From Hyphomicrobiales bacterium (GTDB taxonomy: Bacteria; Pseudomonadota; Alphaproteobacteria; Rhizobiales; Xanthobacteraceae): a stretch of DNA of 45,087 bases. Positions 18,300 through 27,819 of this stretch are shown here, piece after piece. How positions within the stretch are numbered: the first letter of the stretch is position 1; every line of letters begins with the position of its first letter. The stretch is taken from assembly GCA_021323775.1 (NCBI GenBank), contig JAJPKK010000273.1, positions 1-45,087 of the forward strand. Direction: 5' to 3'. Under the pieces are notes generated by a model that searched no databases, was not told the DNA's origin, and worked only from the letters and a program-made list of their open reading frames with translations. The translations under genes and the position numbers were made by a program.

Positions 18300-18923
18300 T
18301 CAGATCGCAACCCAATCCAGCCCGGCCCTTTTCAATTCGTCGGCGAGCCGCTTGCGCGCGTAGAAGACCCGCGTCTTGGCGGTGTTGCGGGGAATGCCGA
18401 GGATTGTGGCGACCGAGTCCATGGATTGCTCCTGATAGTAGACGAGGTCGATCACTTCGCGATGCTCGGGCGAAAGCCTGGTGAGGCATTTGCGCAGGAC
18501 GATGCTCCGGTCCCGCGCTTGCAGGGGCGCATCCGGATCGTCCTCACTGCCCCGGTCGGCAATCGTGTCGGCGTCAAACTCGACGCTGCGGCTTCTGGCG
18601 TACGCCGCGAAGGCTTTGCGACGCGCGATCGCCAGAATCCAGGTCAGCACTGTCGACCGGCCTTCGAACCGGCCGGCGCACCGCCAGACGTCAAGGAACA
18701 CGTCGCTGGTAACATCCTCGGCTAATGTTTTGTCGCGCAATCGCTGCAGCACGAATCGGTAGACCGCGACGTGATGCTTCGCAAACAGGGCGTGCATCGC
18801 GGTTCTGTCTGCCGCGGCGAGGCGACGGATCAGGACCGCATCCTCCGTGCCGCTATTTCCGGCGCTGCCGCGCCTCGCCGGTCTCGGATGTGACGCCGCC
18901 GCCCAAGACATGTCCATGGCCAT
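18300..18923 (-). CDS. ECF-type RNA polymerase sigma factor
   Basis: 207-residue extracytoplasmic-function sigma factor. Region 2 is present (FVLQRLRDKTLAEDVTSDVF, then FEGRSTVLTWILAIARRKA), and so is the region 4 helix-turn-helix (SPEHREVIDLVYY through MDSVATILGIPRNTAKTRVF). The acidic linker between them (DADTIADRGSEDDPDAP) is normal. About 27 residues precede region 2, so the true start could be later. No anti-sigma gene is adjacent; the next gene upstream is a Crp/Fnr regulator. That is unusual, since most ECF factors are encoded with their anti-sigma. Regulon unknown. Confidence 0.9.
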   Translation of the reverse strand: MAMDMSWAAASHPRPARRGSAGNSGTEDAVLIRRLAAADRTAMHALFAKHHVAVYRFVLQRLRDKTLAEDVTSDVFLDVWRCAGRFEGRSTVLTWILAIARRKAFAAYARSRSVEFDADTIADRGSEDDPDAPLQARDRSIVLRKCLTRLSPEHREVIDLVYYQEQSMDSVATILGIPRNTAKTRVFYARKRLADELKRAGLDWVAI

Positions 18924-19061
18924 CGATCCGTCCGTTGTGACCCCGGCGGATCGTAGCGTTCCGTGCGCCTGGCCGATGTGATTTACGTCACATTGCTCGC
19001 AAATCCTCCCGCTCTGCGGCGGGCGTGACGTGGCGCGGGGGCGAATGATACCTCTCGTTGC

Positions 19062-19796
19062 TCAGCGAAGCCCGCTCAGGGAGCCTTCGGTGTCGCATTC
19101 AGCGATGCGTTCGAGCGCTTGCGCTGACAGGATGACGATTCCGCCGCGCTCCAGGCGGACCCAGGCCTGCTCCTCCCAAATGCGCAATTGCCGGTTGGTG
19201 CTCTCCCGCGACATGCCGATGATGTTGCCGAGATCCTTCTGCGTCACGACCGCTTTTCGCTCGCAGGTGCGGGCGTCGTTGTCGGAGAGGCGCAAGAGCG
19301 CCTTAGCAAGCCGGCCGGGGAGATGAAGAAACATCAGATTCTCGGCCTGCTCCGTGGTCCGGCGCAGTCTTGCGCACAGGATCTCGATCATCTTGAGCGC
19401 TATCTCCGGCTCCTCCCTCATAAGCGGCAGGAAATCGCGCCGCTCGATGACAAACAGCTCGCAATCTGTGACCGCAACGGCATCCGCTGTTCGCGGTCGG
19501 CCGTCGAGCAAAGCGATCTCCCCGAAGATGTCGCCTTTGCCAATCAGGTTGAACACCGCATCATGGCCGTCGACCGAGGGCGCCGATATCTTCACGGTGC
19601 CCCGGCAGATCGCGAACAGGCTGGAGCCTGGATCGCCCTTGGCAAAAATGCTGGTTGCGCGCGCAACCGATTTCCCCACCACGCAGGCCGCGAGGCGGTC
19701 GATATGCTTCGCGCTGAGTTTGCTGAAAAGGTAGTTGTTCTGCAACAGCTCGCGCTTGTCGGCGTCGCGAAGATAAGGCTGGAATTCCTTGCGCAT
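19062..19796 (-). CDS. Crp/Fnr-family transcriptional regulator
   Basis: 244 residues. The N-terminal cyclic-nucleotide-binding beta-roll (about 30-150) includes GDIFGEIALLDGRPRTADAV, which keeps the Gly-Glu and Pro-Arg-Thr positions of the cAMP pocket. The C-terminal winged helix has the recognition segment VTQKDLGNIIGMSRESTNRQ. The N-terminal Cys cluster of FNR is absent, so it is not an oxygen-sensing FNR. The frame is open to 20201, but 19796 gives the natural N-terminus; the extension is antisense to the BA14K-like gene. Target genes are unknown. Confidence 0.9.
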   Translation of the reverse strand: MRKEFQPYLRDADKRELLQNNYLFSKLSAKHIDRLAACVVGKSVARATSIFAKGDPGSSLFAICRGTVKISAPSVDGHDAVFNLIGKGDIFGEIALLDGRPRTADAVAVTDCELFVIERRDFLPLMREEPEIALKMIEILCARLRRTTEQAENLMFLHLPGRLAKALLRLSDNDARTCERKAVVTQKDLGNIIGMSRESTNRQLRIWEEQAWVRLERGGIVILSAQALERIAECDTEGSLSGLR

Positions 19797-19893
19797 AAAT
19801 CGATTATAGCCGATGCGCCCCCGGATAAACAGAACGGGCCGCCCGCGAGGGCGGCCCTGTCCGTGTCCGCTGCCGGTCCTGCGGTTCGTCTGC

Positions 19894-20295
19894 TCAAGGG
19901 CAGGGATGCCGCACGCCATCGTAACCGAGGTACGTGCCGGTCGCTGGATCATAGGATCGATAGCGGCTGGCGCAGTAAGACGCGTCGCCACCCGGCGCCG
20001 GCGCCGGATAATAGCCAGGGCCGTAGGCGGGAGGCGGGTAGTAGGCCGGACCATAGTAATAGGGCCCATAGTAGTAGGGGGCGGCCAGCGCTCCGCCGAT
20101 GATCGCGCCGCCGAGGAATCCGGCCCCAAAGCCCCAACCGAATCCTCTGCCCCACACCTTCTCCACGTCGGTGCCGGCCGCCTTCTTGATCGCAAGCGCA
20201 TCGGCGAAAGGCGCGGCCGACGCTACATTGGAAGCAGTCGCAACGCCGGCCGCCAGCACGACGGCGACCGACAGGTTCAGCATTCGCATGGACAT
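19894..20295 (-). CDS. BA14K-family-like secreted protein
   Basis: 133 residues. Signal peptide MSMRMLNLSVAVVLAAGVAT, then a Gly-rich possible membrane-associating segment (GFGAGFLGGAIIGGALAA), a Tyr/Pro-rich stretch (PYYYGPYYYGPAYYPPP), and a BA14K-type C-terminus with two cysteines (YCASRYRSYDPATGTYLGYD, then HPC). BA14K is a Brucella lectin-like immunoreactive antigen; homologues are widespread in Hyphomicrobiales and of unclear role. The start at 20295 has ggag at good spacing. The longer frame (to 20577) is not used because it lacks a signal peptide. Confidence 0.83.
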   Translation of the reverse strand: MSMRMLNLSVAVVLAAGVATASNVASAAPFADALAIKKAAGTDVEKVWGRGFGWGFGAGFLGGAIIGGALAAPYYYGPYYYGPAYYPPPAYGPGYYPAPAPGGDASYCASRYRSYDPATGTYLGYDGVRHPCP

Positions 20296-20636
20296 TGGCT
20301 TTCTCCGTCTTTTCGGGCAGCAGGCCCGAAACCTCCACCGCCCCAGGTCATTTGTCGCAGACATGCGACCGAAGTTCGACGGGCGAGCGTGATTCGTCAA
20401 AGCGCCGCACCTCCCGTGTGCATTGATTACCAAGTTTTCACGTTTTTGCCGCGACGCTGGAAAAGTACGGCCTTGTCGCGCAGCGATTGTGTATTGCGAT
20501 CCACGGAATCTTCGCGGCATCCGGGTAAGCAGCCAGCCCGCATTGAGCGCAAGCGAAATCCGGGGCCGCTTCGCCACAGGGCACGGCGTTCGCGGCTTTC
20601 GCTCCGCTCAACCCGGGCTACTCTCAACCCGGGCTG
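20296..20636. other. Intergenic region with tandem repeat at its right end
   Basis: 341 bp upstream of the BA14K-like gene and downstream of the monooxygenase gene. No gene is supported. The right end carries the tandem copy of the ctcaacccgggct motif, listed separately. Confidence 0.5.
20607..20635. repeat. Tandem direct repeat ctcaacccgggct
   Basis: The 13-base motif occurs at 20607-20619 and 20623-20635, a 16-bp period, just beyond the monooxygenase stop codon. It is the right half of the palindromes at 15055 and 18243. Confidence 0.7.
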
Positions 20637-21893
20637 CTACGGAATCTTCGCGGCGTCCCTCAGACTGTCGATCAGCGCGGTGCGCATCAGGAACGCTTTG
20701 GCGAGCGCAGGATCTTCCGCGCGGCGGCGCATCTCGTCGCGGTAGCGCTGCCGTTTGATCGGATCGCGCTGCTCCAGGTTCTGCTTGTTCGCGATGGTCG
20801 CGGTCTGCACATGGGCGATCGCCACATGGCGGCGCTGGCGCACGTAGCGGTCGAGGGCGGCGTCGCTCTCCTCGCCGCCAAGTACGCGGATCAGATTTTC
20901 GGCGAGGTTGACGGCATCGTGGATCCCGCTGTTCATGCCCATGGCGCCGATCGGGCTGTTAAGATGCGCGCTGTCGCCCGCCAGCAGGATGCGGCCCTTG
21001 CGGAAGGTCGCAGCGACGCGTTGGGCTACGGTGTAGCAATCATAGAACGCGATATCGTAGCTGTCAGGACGCGGATTGAAGCGCTGCAGCTTGCGTTGCG
21101 CAGTTTCGAGCGCGCGGTCGCCGTCAAGCGGCTCGTCCGGGCGCACCGGCGCGACGAGGCGGTAGATGCCGGGCGGCCCCTGCCATGAAATCTTGAAGAG
21201 GTTGTACCACTCCTCAGGGTCGGCGATGTAATTGCGATACGCGTAGCCGTCGGCAGCGAAATCATAGGGCGTGCCGATGATCATGCACCGCTCCGGATAG
21301 GTGAAGCCCTCAAATTCGACCCCGATCGCCTTGCGAATCGTGCTGCGCGCCCCATCGGCCCCGACGAGATAGAGGGCTTCATGGCGCTCCTGCCGGCCGT
21401 CAGCCGCTTCGACCACGACCTCGACCGCATCGTCGCGCTGGCTGCAGCCGATAACCTTGGTGGCGGTGCGAAAGGCGATGTTTGAGTTCGCCTTCCCCAT
21501 CGCAAACAGGGTGCGCGAGAGCTTATCCTGCTCGCATTGCAGCACCCATGGATGACGAGTCTCGCCCTTCAGCAGGGCGTGATCGAACGAGGCGAGCTTA
21601 AGCTTGCCGTCATAGTAGTTCACGATTGGACACACGATGCCTTGCGGCTCGAGCAGCGCGTACGCGCCGAGAGCGTCAAGGATGTCGAGCGTGGCCGGGT
21701 GAATGGTCGCGGCCCGCGGCTGCGAGTGGATGATGTCGCCCTTGTCGAACAAGGTCACTGCGATGCCGGCGCGGCCGAGCATCAAGGCGACAATGAGTCC
21801 GACCGGTCCGCCGCCTGCCACTATGACGGCCGCCCTGCCTTCCCGGCCCCGGATGCGGGAGAGGGGAGAGGAGAGCCGGGGGGCCGATGGCAT
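20637..21893 (-). CDS. FAD-dependent aromatic-type monooxygenase
   Basis: Group A flavoprotein hydroxylase (PheA/UbiH/MhpA type), about 418 residues from the start used here. The FAD-binding Rossmann motif is VAGGGPVGLIVALMLGRAG, the DG motif is LVGADGARSTIRKA, and the GD motif is ILLAGDSAHLNSPIGAMGMN. The frame opens at 21929, overlapping the upstream VOC gene by 23 bp. ATG 21893 is chosen because it falls after the VOC stop, but neither start has a good ribosome binding site. The N-terminal SPLSRIRGREGRAA looks like translated repeat DNA. With the VOC gene it forms an operon typical of degradation of an aromatic compound; substrate unknown. Confidence 0.87.
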   Translation of the reverse strand: MPSAPRLSSPLSRIRGREGRAAVIVAGGGPVGLIVALMLGRAGIAVTLFDKGDIIHSQPRAATIHPATLDILDALGAYALLEPQGIVCPIVNYYDGKLKLASFDHALLKGETRHPWVLQCEQDKLSRTLFAMGKANSNIAFRTATKVIGCSQRDDAVEVVVEAADGRQERHEALYLVGADGARSTIRKAIGVEFEGFTYPERCMIIGTPYDFAADGYAYRNYIADPEEWYNLFKISWQGPPGIYRLVAPVRPDEPLDGDRALETAQRKLQRFNPRPDSYDIAFYDCYTVAQRVAATFRKGRILLAGDSAHLNSPIGAMGMNSGIHDAVNLAENLIRVLGGEESDAALDRYVRQRRHVAIAHVQTATIANKQNLEQRDPIKRQRYRDEMRRRAEDPALAKAFLMRTALIDSLRDAAKIP

Positions 21894-21906
21894 CGACACG
21901 GAGGAC

Positions 21907-22326
21907 CTATTCGGCGGCAATCGCGGCATCGGCCGGCACGACTTCCTTCACGGCGCCGATCCAACCCGTGTGGGTCAGATCGAAAACCACCCCGTCAGGG
22001 TCCTTGTATTTGACCTCATAATAGGTGTTCGGGTTGTCGTCGGCGCGGCCCATGTAGTAGGAGCCGCCCGCCGCGACCACTTTCCTGGCCGCGTCATCGA
22101 GATCGTCGACCCACATGCCGAAATGAATGAGGCCATAATGGCCGGCCGAGAACCCCGGCACCTCGCCGGGGAATTTGAGCAGCGCCACGTTGACGGTGCC
22201 GTCGGTCACGTAAAGCCCGACGCCGGCGCGCCCGGCGACCTTCATGCCGAACGCCTCCTCAAAGAATTTCGCCGCCCTTTCAGGGTCCGGCACCGAAATG
22301 GCGATGTGACGAAGGCGAGCGGCCAT
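21907..22326 (-). CDS. VOC-family (glyoxalase/bleomycin-resistance fold) protein
   Basis: 139-residue vicinal-oxygen-chelate protein with two beta-alpha-beta-beta-beta modules. Likely metal ligands are His in LRHIAISVPDP and His in YGLIHFGMWVDD, with the late acidic segment YEVKYKDPDGVVFDL. Members act as dioxygenases, isomerases or lyases. Its position directly upstream of, and overlapping or nearly touching, an FAD monooxygenase gene suggests a ring-hydroxylation then ring-modification pathway (inference). Confidence 0.85.
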   Translation of the reverse strand: MAARLRHIAISVPDPERAAKFFEEAFGMKVAGRAGVGLYVTDGTVNVALLKFPGEVPGFSAGHYGLIHFGMWVDDLDDAARKVVAAGGSYYMGRADDNPNTYYEVKYKDPDGVVFDLTHTGWIGAVKEVVPADAAIAAE

Positions 22327-22550
22327 GGGGAACTCCTCTTGCGGGATTGGTCGACGCGCGATGCTAGAGCGGATTGCGACCGACTGGAATGACTTGGACG
22401 CCCGCCGGCCGGCGCGACCATTGAGGTCACGCGCAGAGAGCCGGTCTTATATTAAACTGCGCATTTGTGTTCGTTATGTCTGTCCAAGAGGGCGACCGCA
22501 AGGGCTCCCCCATAGGCGTCAAGTCAAGCGGCGGGCGAACACTCGCGGCT

Positions 22551-22575
22551 CGCTCCCCTTGTGGGGGGTGGGAGC
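22551..22575. repeat. GC-rich hairpin, intergenic
   Basis: cgctccccttgtggggggtgggagcg pairs its ends imperfectly (cgctcccc with the G-rich right side). It resembles the dispersed ctccccc-gc-ggggag family seen elsewhere in the window. Confidence 0.45.
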
Positions 22576-22798
22576 GTGCCGTGGGCGCGGCGGTCCCACT
22601 TGGTCAGACCCGGCACGAATCCATCGTGTGGGCCGGGTGCGAGCGAAAGGAAACGACCGGCGGCAAGAATCAGGTGTCGCTTGCCAAGCGGCAACCATCA
22701 CGTCTCGCTCACCAGGAAGTGAGGTGTCGAGGTTCGTCGTGGTGTCGCCGCTCAGTGGCCGTAATTATTGCCGCGGCGGCGGTATCAGTTTCCGTTTT

Positions 22799-22825
22799 GC
22801 CGCCCCCGCAAGCAGGGGAGGGCAG
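22799..22825. repeat. GC-rich palindrome, intergenic copy
   Basis: It contains cgcaagcaggggagggc (22807-22823). The same 17 bases occur at 37984-38000 inside a coding sequence, which ties the intergenic and in-gene copies together as one family. Confidence 0.65.
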
Positions 22826-22956
22826 GGCGCCGCAAATTTCTGCGGTGGTCAGCCAGCGACTCTGCAACTATATAAACTCTCAATGAAATGAGAGTCTGAT
22901 CGACCGCCAGGGAGGCAGTATCGTTTTGGGCAGCATTTGCCCGAGAGGAGGCAGCT

Positions 22957-23325
22957 ATGAATCAGTCAATTCATCAACTGCTCCAAGTCATCCTTCAAGG
23001 CATCTCCTGGGTATTGCGGACGATTGAGACATTATGGGTGTGGTCGTGGTCGCAAATCACTCATGCGTTCGAAATGTCGTGGTGGAGTTTGCCGCCATGG
23101 AAGATCGTCGTTGGACTGATTTTTATCGCGGTTCTGGCCTGGATTCTTTTCCAGTTGCTCAGGCGCAGCCTGGCGGCCTTTGAAAAAATCGCCTCCGCCT
23201 TCTGGACGATGACGCTCACTCTGCTGGGGGTTCTTACGTTCGTAGTCCTTGCCGGAGTGTTCTCGCGCAGCTTTCAATGGGTCGTCACCACGGTGCCGGA
23301 CAAGTTCTGGGAGAAATTCCTGTGA
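22957..23325 (+). CDS. Small membrane protein of unknown function
   Basis: 122 residues with two hydrophobic helices (about 49-68, KIVVGLIFIAVLAWILFQLL; and about 83-105, FWTMTLTLLGVLTFVVLAGV). They are preceded by a Trp-rich amphipathic N-terminal region (ETLWVWSWSQITHAF, MSWWSLPPWK). Strong ribosome binding site gaggag at good spacing. No family is recognised. It is likely an inner-membrane protein. Convergent with the SDR gene ending at 23332, only 6 nt away. Confidence 0.7.
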   Translation: MNQSIHQLLQVILQGISWVLRTIETLWVWSWSQITHAFEMSWWSLPPWKIVVGLIFIAVLAWILFQLLRRSLAAFEKIASAFWTMTLTLLGVLTFVVLAGVFSRSFQWVVTTVPDKFWEKFL

Positions 23326-23331
23326 GCGATC

Positions 23332-24081
<750 letters not shown>

Positions 24082-24377
24082 TCGCACCTCGATCGACAAA
24101 GCACAATGATCCCCGGTCGTATCGGCTGCTTGCCATCTCTCCCGCATCGTGGCCGGGCTTGTCCCAGCCACCTCGATTTCTCTGTGCTCCAACGCCCGGG
24201 GTCGCCGGGACAAGCCCGGCGGCGACGATGGATACCGATTCGAAATGATCCAAGCCGCTGTCGGCGCCGGATTTTCGATGGCGTCTTGACATAGGCGCAA
24301 TCGAGGCCGATTGCCAGCGCGCGAACCGCGGCCCGCAAGAAGCAGGCCGCGCCCGTTAACACCGAGGCAAAACGCCG
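24082..24377. promoter_or_regulatory. Divergent promoter region of the sugar-acid genes, with repeat
   Basis: 296 bp between divergent start codons, so both promoters should lie here. The centre holds a long inverted repeat: gccgggcttgtccc near 24152-24165 faces gggacaagcccggc near 24206-24219. I cannot point to -35/-10 elements or an operator with confidence. Confidence 0.4.
24150..24228. repeat. Dispersed palindromic element (GCCGGGCTTGTCCC type)
   Basis: Two facing copies of the gccgggcttgtccc core (about 24152 and, inverted, about 24206) make a large potential hairpin. The same core is at 3693 upstream of aspS. It lies between divergent sugar-acid genes. Confidence 0.65.
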
Positions 24378-26168
24378 ATGACCGCCAAACCCCGCCTGCG
24401 CTCGCAGTTGTGGTTCGACAATCCCGATAATCCAGGCATGACGGCGCTCTATCTCGAGCGCTATCTCAACTACGGGCTCACCAAGGATGAACTTTGCGCC
24501 GGCAAGCCTATCATCGGCATTGCCCAGACCGGCTCCGACCTCGCGCCCTGCAACCGGCACCATATCGAGCTGGCCAAGCGCGTGCGCGAGGGCATCCGCG
24601 ATGCCGGCGGCATCGCGTTCGAGTTCCCGGTGCATCCGATCCAGGAGACCGGCAGGCGCCCGACTGCGGCGCTCGACCGCAATCTCGCCTATCTGGGGCT
24701 CGTCGAGGTGCTCTATGGCTACCCGCTCGACGGCGTGGTGCTGTTGACGGGCTGCGACAAGACCACTCCCGCCTGCCTGATGGCGGCCGCGACCGTCGAC
24801 CTGCCGGCGATCGTGCTGTCCGGCGGTCCGATGCTCAACGGCTGGTGGAAGGGCGAACGTTGCGGCTCCGGCACCGCCATCTGGAATGCGCGCCAGGACC
24901 ATGCGGCCGGCCGCATCGACTATAGGGAGTTCATCGACATCGTGGCGTCGTCGGCGCCCTCGATCGGCCATTGCAATACCATGGGCACCGCCTCGACCAT
25001 GAACGCGCTCGCCGAAGCGCTCGGCATGTCGCTGCCGGGTTGCGCGGCAATCCCCGCGCCCTATCGCGAGCGGGCGCAGATGGCCTACCAGACCGGATTG
25101 CGCGCCGTCGCCATCGTGCATGAGGATCTCAAACCCTCGGACATCATGACCCGCAAGGCGTTTGAGAACGCCATTGTGGCATGCTCCGCGATCGGCGGCT
25201 CGACCAATGCGCCGATCCACATCAACGCCATCGCGCGCCATGTGGGCGTAAAGCTCGGCATTGCGGATTGGGAAAAGATCGGCCTTGATATTCCGCTGCT
25301 GGTCAACATGCAGCCGGCCGGCAAATATCTCGGCGAGGAATATTTCCGCGCCGGCGGGCTGCCGGCTGTGATGCATGAATTGCTGGGGGCAAAGCGCATT
25401 CACGCCGACGCCTTGACCATCAACGGGCTCACGATGGGGGAAAACGCCGCCGCGGCGAAATCGCAGGATTTCGACGTGATCCGCCCCTACGGGAAACCGA
25501 TGAAGCCTGACGCCGGCTTCAAGGTGCTGAGCGGCAATCTGTTCGACGCCGCCATCATGAAGCTCTCCGTCATTTCCGACCAATTCCGCAAACGCTATCT
25601 GTCGAACCCGGACGACCCTAATGCCTTCGAAGGACGCTGCGTGGTGTTCGAGGGCCCGGAGGACTATCACCGCCGCATTGACGATCCTGCGCTCGGCATC
25701 GACGAGAGCACGCTCCTTGTGATTCGCGGCGTCGGGCCGATCGGCTATCCGGGCTCCGCCGAGGTGGTCAACATGCAGCCGCCGGCGGCGCTGATCAAAC
25801 GGGGGATCACGTCGCTGCCTTGCATTGGCGACGGCCGGCAATCCGGCACATCGGCCTCGCCGTCGATCCTCAACGCGTCCCCGGAGGCTGCGGCGAACGG
25901 CGGCCTCGCGCTCTTGCGCACTGGCGACCGCGTTCGCATCGACCTCAACAAGGGCAGGGCGGACATTCTGATCTCCGAGGGCGAATTCTCAGAGCGCCGC
26001 CGTGCGCTGCAGAGCGAGGGCGGCTTCAAGTTTCCCGAGAGCCAGACGCCGTGGCAGGAGATTCAGCGTTCCGTGGTTGACCAGCTTGCCGATGGCATGG
26101 TGCTCAAGCCGGCTGTGAAGTACCAGCGGGTCGCCCAGACCTTCCCGGCGCCGCGCGATAATCATTGA
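24378..26168 (+). CDS. IlvD/EDD-family sugar-acid dehydratase
   Basis: 596-residue dehydratase that removes water from an aldonic acid to give a 2-keto-3-deoxy acid. Cluster cysteines C58 (APCNRHH), C126 (GCDKTTPA) and C199 ([11 protein letters not shown]) sit one residue away from those I recall for the [2Fe-2S] Rhizobium L-arabinonate dehydratase (59/127/200). K128 matches the carbamylated Mg-binding lysine. This places it in the pentonate/hexonate branch rather than biosynthetic IlvD. It is followed after 9 nt by a second SDR gene in the same direction, so they form an operon. Likely substrates are L-arabinonate, D-xylonate or L-fuconate; sequence alone cannot choose. Confidence 0.9.
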   Translation: MTAKPRLRSQLWFDNPDNPGMTALYLERYLNYGLTKDELCAGKPIIGIAQTGSDLAPCNRHHIELAKRVREGIRDAGGIAFEFPVHPIQETGRRPTAALDRNLAYLGLVEVLYGYPLDGVVLLTGCDKTTPACLMAAATVDLPAIVLSGGPMLNGWWKGERCGSGTAIWNARQDHAAGRIDYREFIDIVASSAPSIGHCNTMGTASTMNALAEALGMSLPGCAAIPAPYRERAQMAYQTGLRAVAIVHEDLKPSDIMTRKAFENAIVACSAIGGSTNAPIHINAIARHVGVKLGIADWEKIGLDIPLLVNMQPAGKYLGEEYFRAGGLPAVMHELLGAKRIHADALTINGLTMGENAAAAKSQDFDVIRPYGKPMKPDAGFKVLSGNLFDAAIMKLSVISDQFRKRYLSNPDDPNAFEGRCVVFEGPEDYHRRIDDPALGIDESTLLVIRGVGPIGYPGSAEVVNMQPPAALIKRGITSLPCIGDGRQSGTSASPSILNASPEAAANGGLALLRTGDRVRIDLNKGRADILISEGEFSERRRALQSEGGFKFPESQTPWQEIQRSVVDQLADGMVLKPAVKYQRVAQTFPAPRDNH

Positions 26169-26177
26169 GCCGATCCC

Positions 26178-26936
26178 ATGACGCAGCGCCTTGCCAACAA
26201 GATCGCATTGGTGACAGCTGCCGGGCAGGGCATCGGCCGCGCCATCTGCGAGGCGTTCGCGGCCGAGGGCGCGCGCGTGATCGCGACCGATCTCGATGCC
26301 GGGAAGCTCGCGGGCCTTCCCTGTGTGCGCCGCGAACAACTCGATGTGCGCTCGACCGCCGCTGTCGAGGCGCTGGCGCAGGAGGTGATGAAGGCATTCG
26401 GGCCGCCCGACATCCTGGTCAATTGCGCCGGCTTCGTGCATCACGGCACGGTGCTCGATTGCAGCGAGCAGGACTGGGACTTCTCCTTCGATCTCAACGT
26501 CAAGTCGATGCACCGCACCCTGCGGGCCTTCCTGCCAGGCATGGTCGAGAGGCAGCGGGGTTCGATCGTCAACATTTCGTCCGCGGTGTCGTCGATCCGG
26601 GCGGTGCCGAACCGCTACGTCTACGGCGCCACCAAGGCCGCCATCATCGGGCTCACCAAGGCCGTAGCGGCAGATTTCATCCGGCACGGCATCCGGGCGA
26701 ATGCGATCTGCCCCGGCACCATTGAGACGCCTTCGCTGGAAGGGCGGGTCGAAGGCTTGGCCAAGGCGACCGGCAAGCCGATCGAGAAGGTCCGCCAGGA
26801 TTTCATCAACCGCCAGCCCATCGGCCGCCTCGGAACCGCGGCGGAAGTCGCCGCGCTCGCGCTGTTCCTGGCGTCCGACGAGGCGAGCTATATCACCGGC
26901 CAGACCCATCTGGTCGACGGCGGCATGGCGCTGTAG
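26178..26936 (+). CDS. SDR, 2-keto-3-deoxy-L-fuconate-dehydrogenase-like
   Basis: 252-residue classical SDR with TAAGQGIG (13-20), D38 after the second strand (NAD preference), NCAG (82-85), Ser in NISSAVSS and the YGATK active site (Y149, K153). By eye it resembles the 2-keto-3-deoxy-L-fuconate dehydrogenase / DHRS6-like group. It starts 9 nt after the dehydratase gene. If the dehydratase makes a 2-keto-3-deoxy acid, this enzyme would oxidise it in a non-phosphorylating route (inference). Confidence 0.86.
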   Translation: MTQRLANKIALVTAAGQGIGRAICEAFAAEGARVIATDLDAGKLAGLPCVRREQLDVRSTAAVEALAQEVMKAFGPPDILVNCAGFVHHGTVLDCSEQDWDFSFDLNVKSMHRTLRAFLPGMVERQRGSIVNISSAVSSIRAVPNRYVYGATKAAIIGLTKAVAADFIRHGIRANAICPGTIETPSLEGRVEGLAKATGKPIEKVRQDFINRQPIGRLGTAAEVAALALFLASDEASYITGQTHLVDGGMAL

Positions 26937-27053
26937 GGCGGGTTATTTCAACCCGCCATCGCCCCATGGCGTCATTGGCCGGCTTGACCGGGCAAGGCAA
27001 TCGAGTATTCCCCGCGGTGGTTACTATGGATCGCCCGGTCAAAACCGGGCGAT
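26937..27053. repeat. Hairpin after SDR gene and dispersed palindrome
   Basis: ggcgggtt / aacccgcc (26937-26944, 26950-26957) begins one base after the stop codon and may act as a terminator, though no T-run follows. Further on, atcgcccggt / accgggcgat (27030-27039, 27044-27053) is a perfect 10-bp hairpin, and ttgaccgggc upstream of it repeats one arm. Confidence 0.65.
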
Positions 27054-27108
27054 GACAAGCAGAGTGAGTGTCAACCCAAGCGGATCGGCGGCGCGGCGCT
27101 GTGAGCTG

Positions 27109-27633
27109 TCATTTCGCTCCATCGCGAACTTCGATGGTGGCGATGTTGTGCACAAAGCGGCCGCCGGCCTTGTCGCCCGGCGCGACGATTTCCGCCGGTC
27201 CCTCCGTCCCGAGCGGTTGCCCATCCACTTCATAGGCGACCAGCACCTGATTGCCGCCGAAGTTCGGGGCGATCTCGCCGGCGGTGAAGACTGCCACGTA
27301 GCCGTCGGTTCCCGTCACAACGATGGTCTTGCGAAGAATGTCGTTCTTGATCGCGGGATCGACGATGATGCCGACCGATTGCAGCAGGTCCCACAGCAGC
27401 GCGCCGGTAAATGCATGGCTCTCTATGCTTCCGGCGGCAAAATATGTGACATTCTCGTTGGTATCCGGCAGTTTCCGCAATGCCCTCACATCAAACATCT
27501 TCGGCGTTCGCACCTCTCCAAAGACGCGAAAGAACGGCGGGCACGGCGGACTGCACGCGGACGATTGGGCGAGCGTCGGGACGGCGGTCACGGCAAGCAG
27601 CAACAGCGCTGCAGGAAAACTGCGCACTTTCAT
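27109..27633 (-). CDS. Secreted molybdopterin-oxidoreductase-like domain protein
   Basis: 174 residues with a signal peptide (MKVRSFPAALLLLAVTAVPT, cleavage near TLAQ). The rest resembles the sulfite-oxidase molybdopterin fold in reduced form (FRVFGEVRTPKMFDVRALRK, AFTGALLWDLLQSVGI, VTGTDGYVAVFTAGEI, GRFVHNIATIEVRD). The conserved molybdenum-ligating Cys of sulfite oxidases (CSGN type) is absent; its only cysteines are near the N-terminus (ACSPPC). Cofactor binding is therefore doubtful. Start 27633 has gaggt at good spacing. Divergent from the DenD-like gene. Confidence 0.72.
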   Translation of the reverse strand: MKVRSFPAALLLLAVTAVPTLAQSSACSPPCPPFFRVFGEVRTPKMFDVRALRKLPDTNENVTYFAAGSIESHAFTGALLWDLLQSVGIIVDPAIKNDILRKTIVVTGTDGYVAVFTAGEIAPNFGGNQVLVAYEVDGQPLGTEGPAEIVAPGDKAGGRFVHNIATIEVRDGAK

Positions 27634-27819
27634 TTCAGACCTCATGGTGCAGATCATAAGACGCGGCCCCCGGAACGCGCCGCAAAGGTCTTGGGGCGCT
27701 CGCCCTGTTGCGCTGCTTACTTAAGAGACAGATAAACCTCGGAACGGTGAGGAACGTTGCGTTATATATAGAAAAATATAGCGGCGGTCAACTAACCCAC
27801 GGTGGAAGAGAACGGACCC

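Larger units (their letters stand above)
22327..22956. other. 630-bp intergenic region with repeat fragments
   Basis: No gene is supported. The 139-residue plus-strand frame at 22467-22886 runs through repeats and ends in compositionally biased sequence. Visible structures are C/G-rich hairpins near 22551-22575 and 22799-22825 and a small hairpin (actctca / tgagagt) at 22876-22895, about 60 nt before the next start codon. Confidence 0.55.

Noticed and set aside
22467-22886. A 139-codon plus-strand frame in the intergenic region before the small membrane protein
   Set aside because: It runs through repeat DNA, has no ribosome binding site and has no family features.
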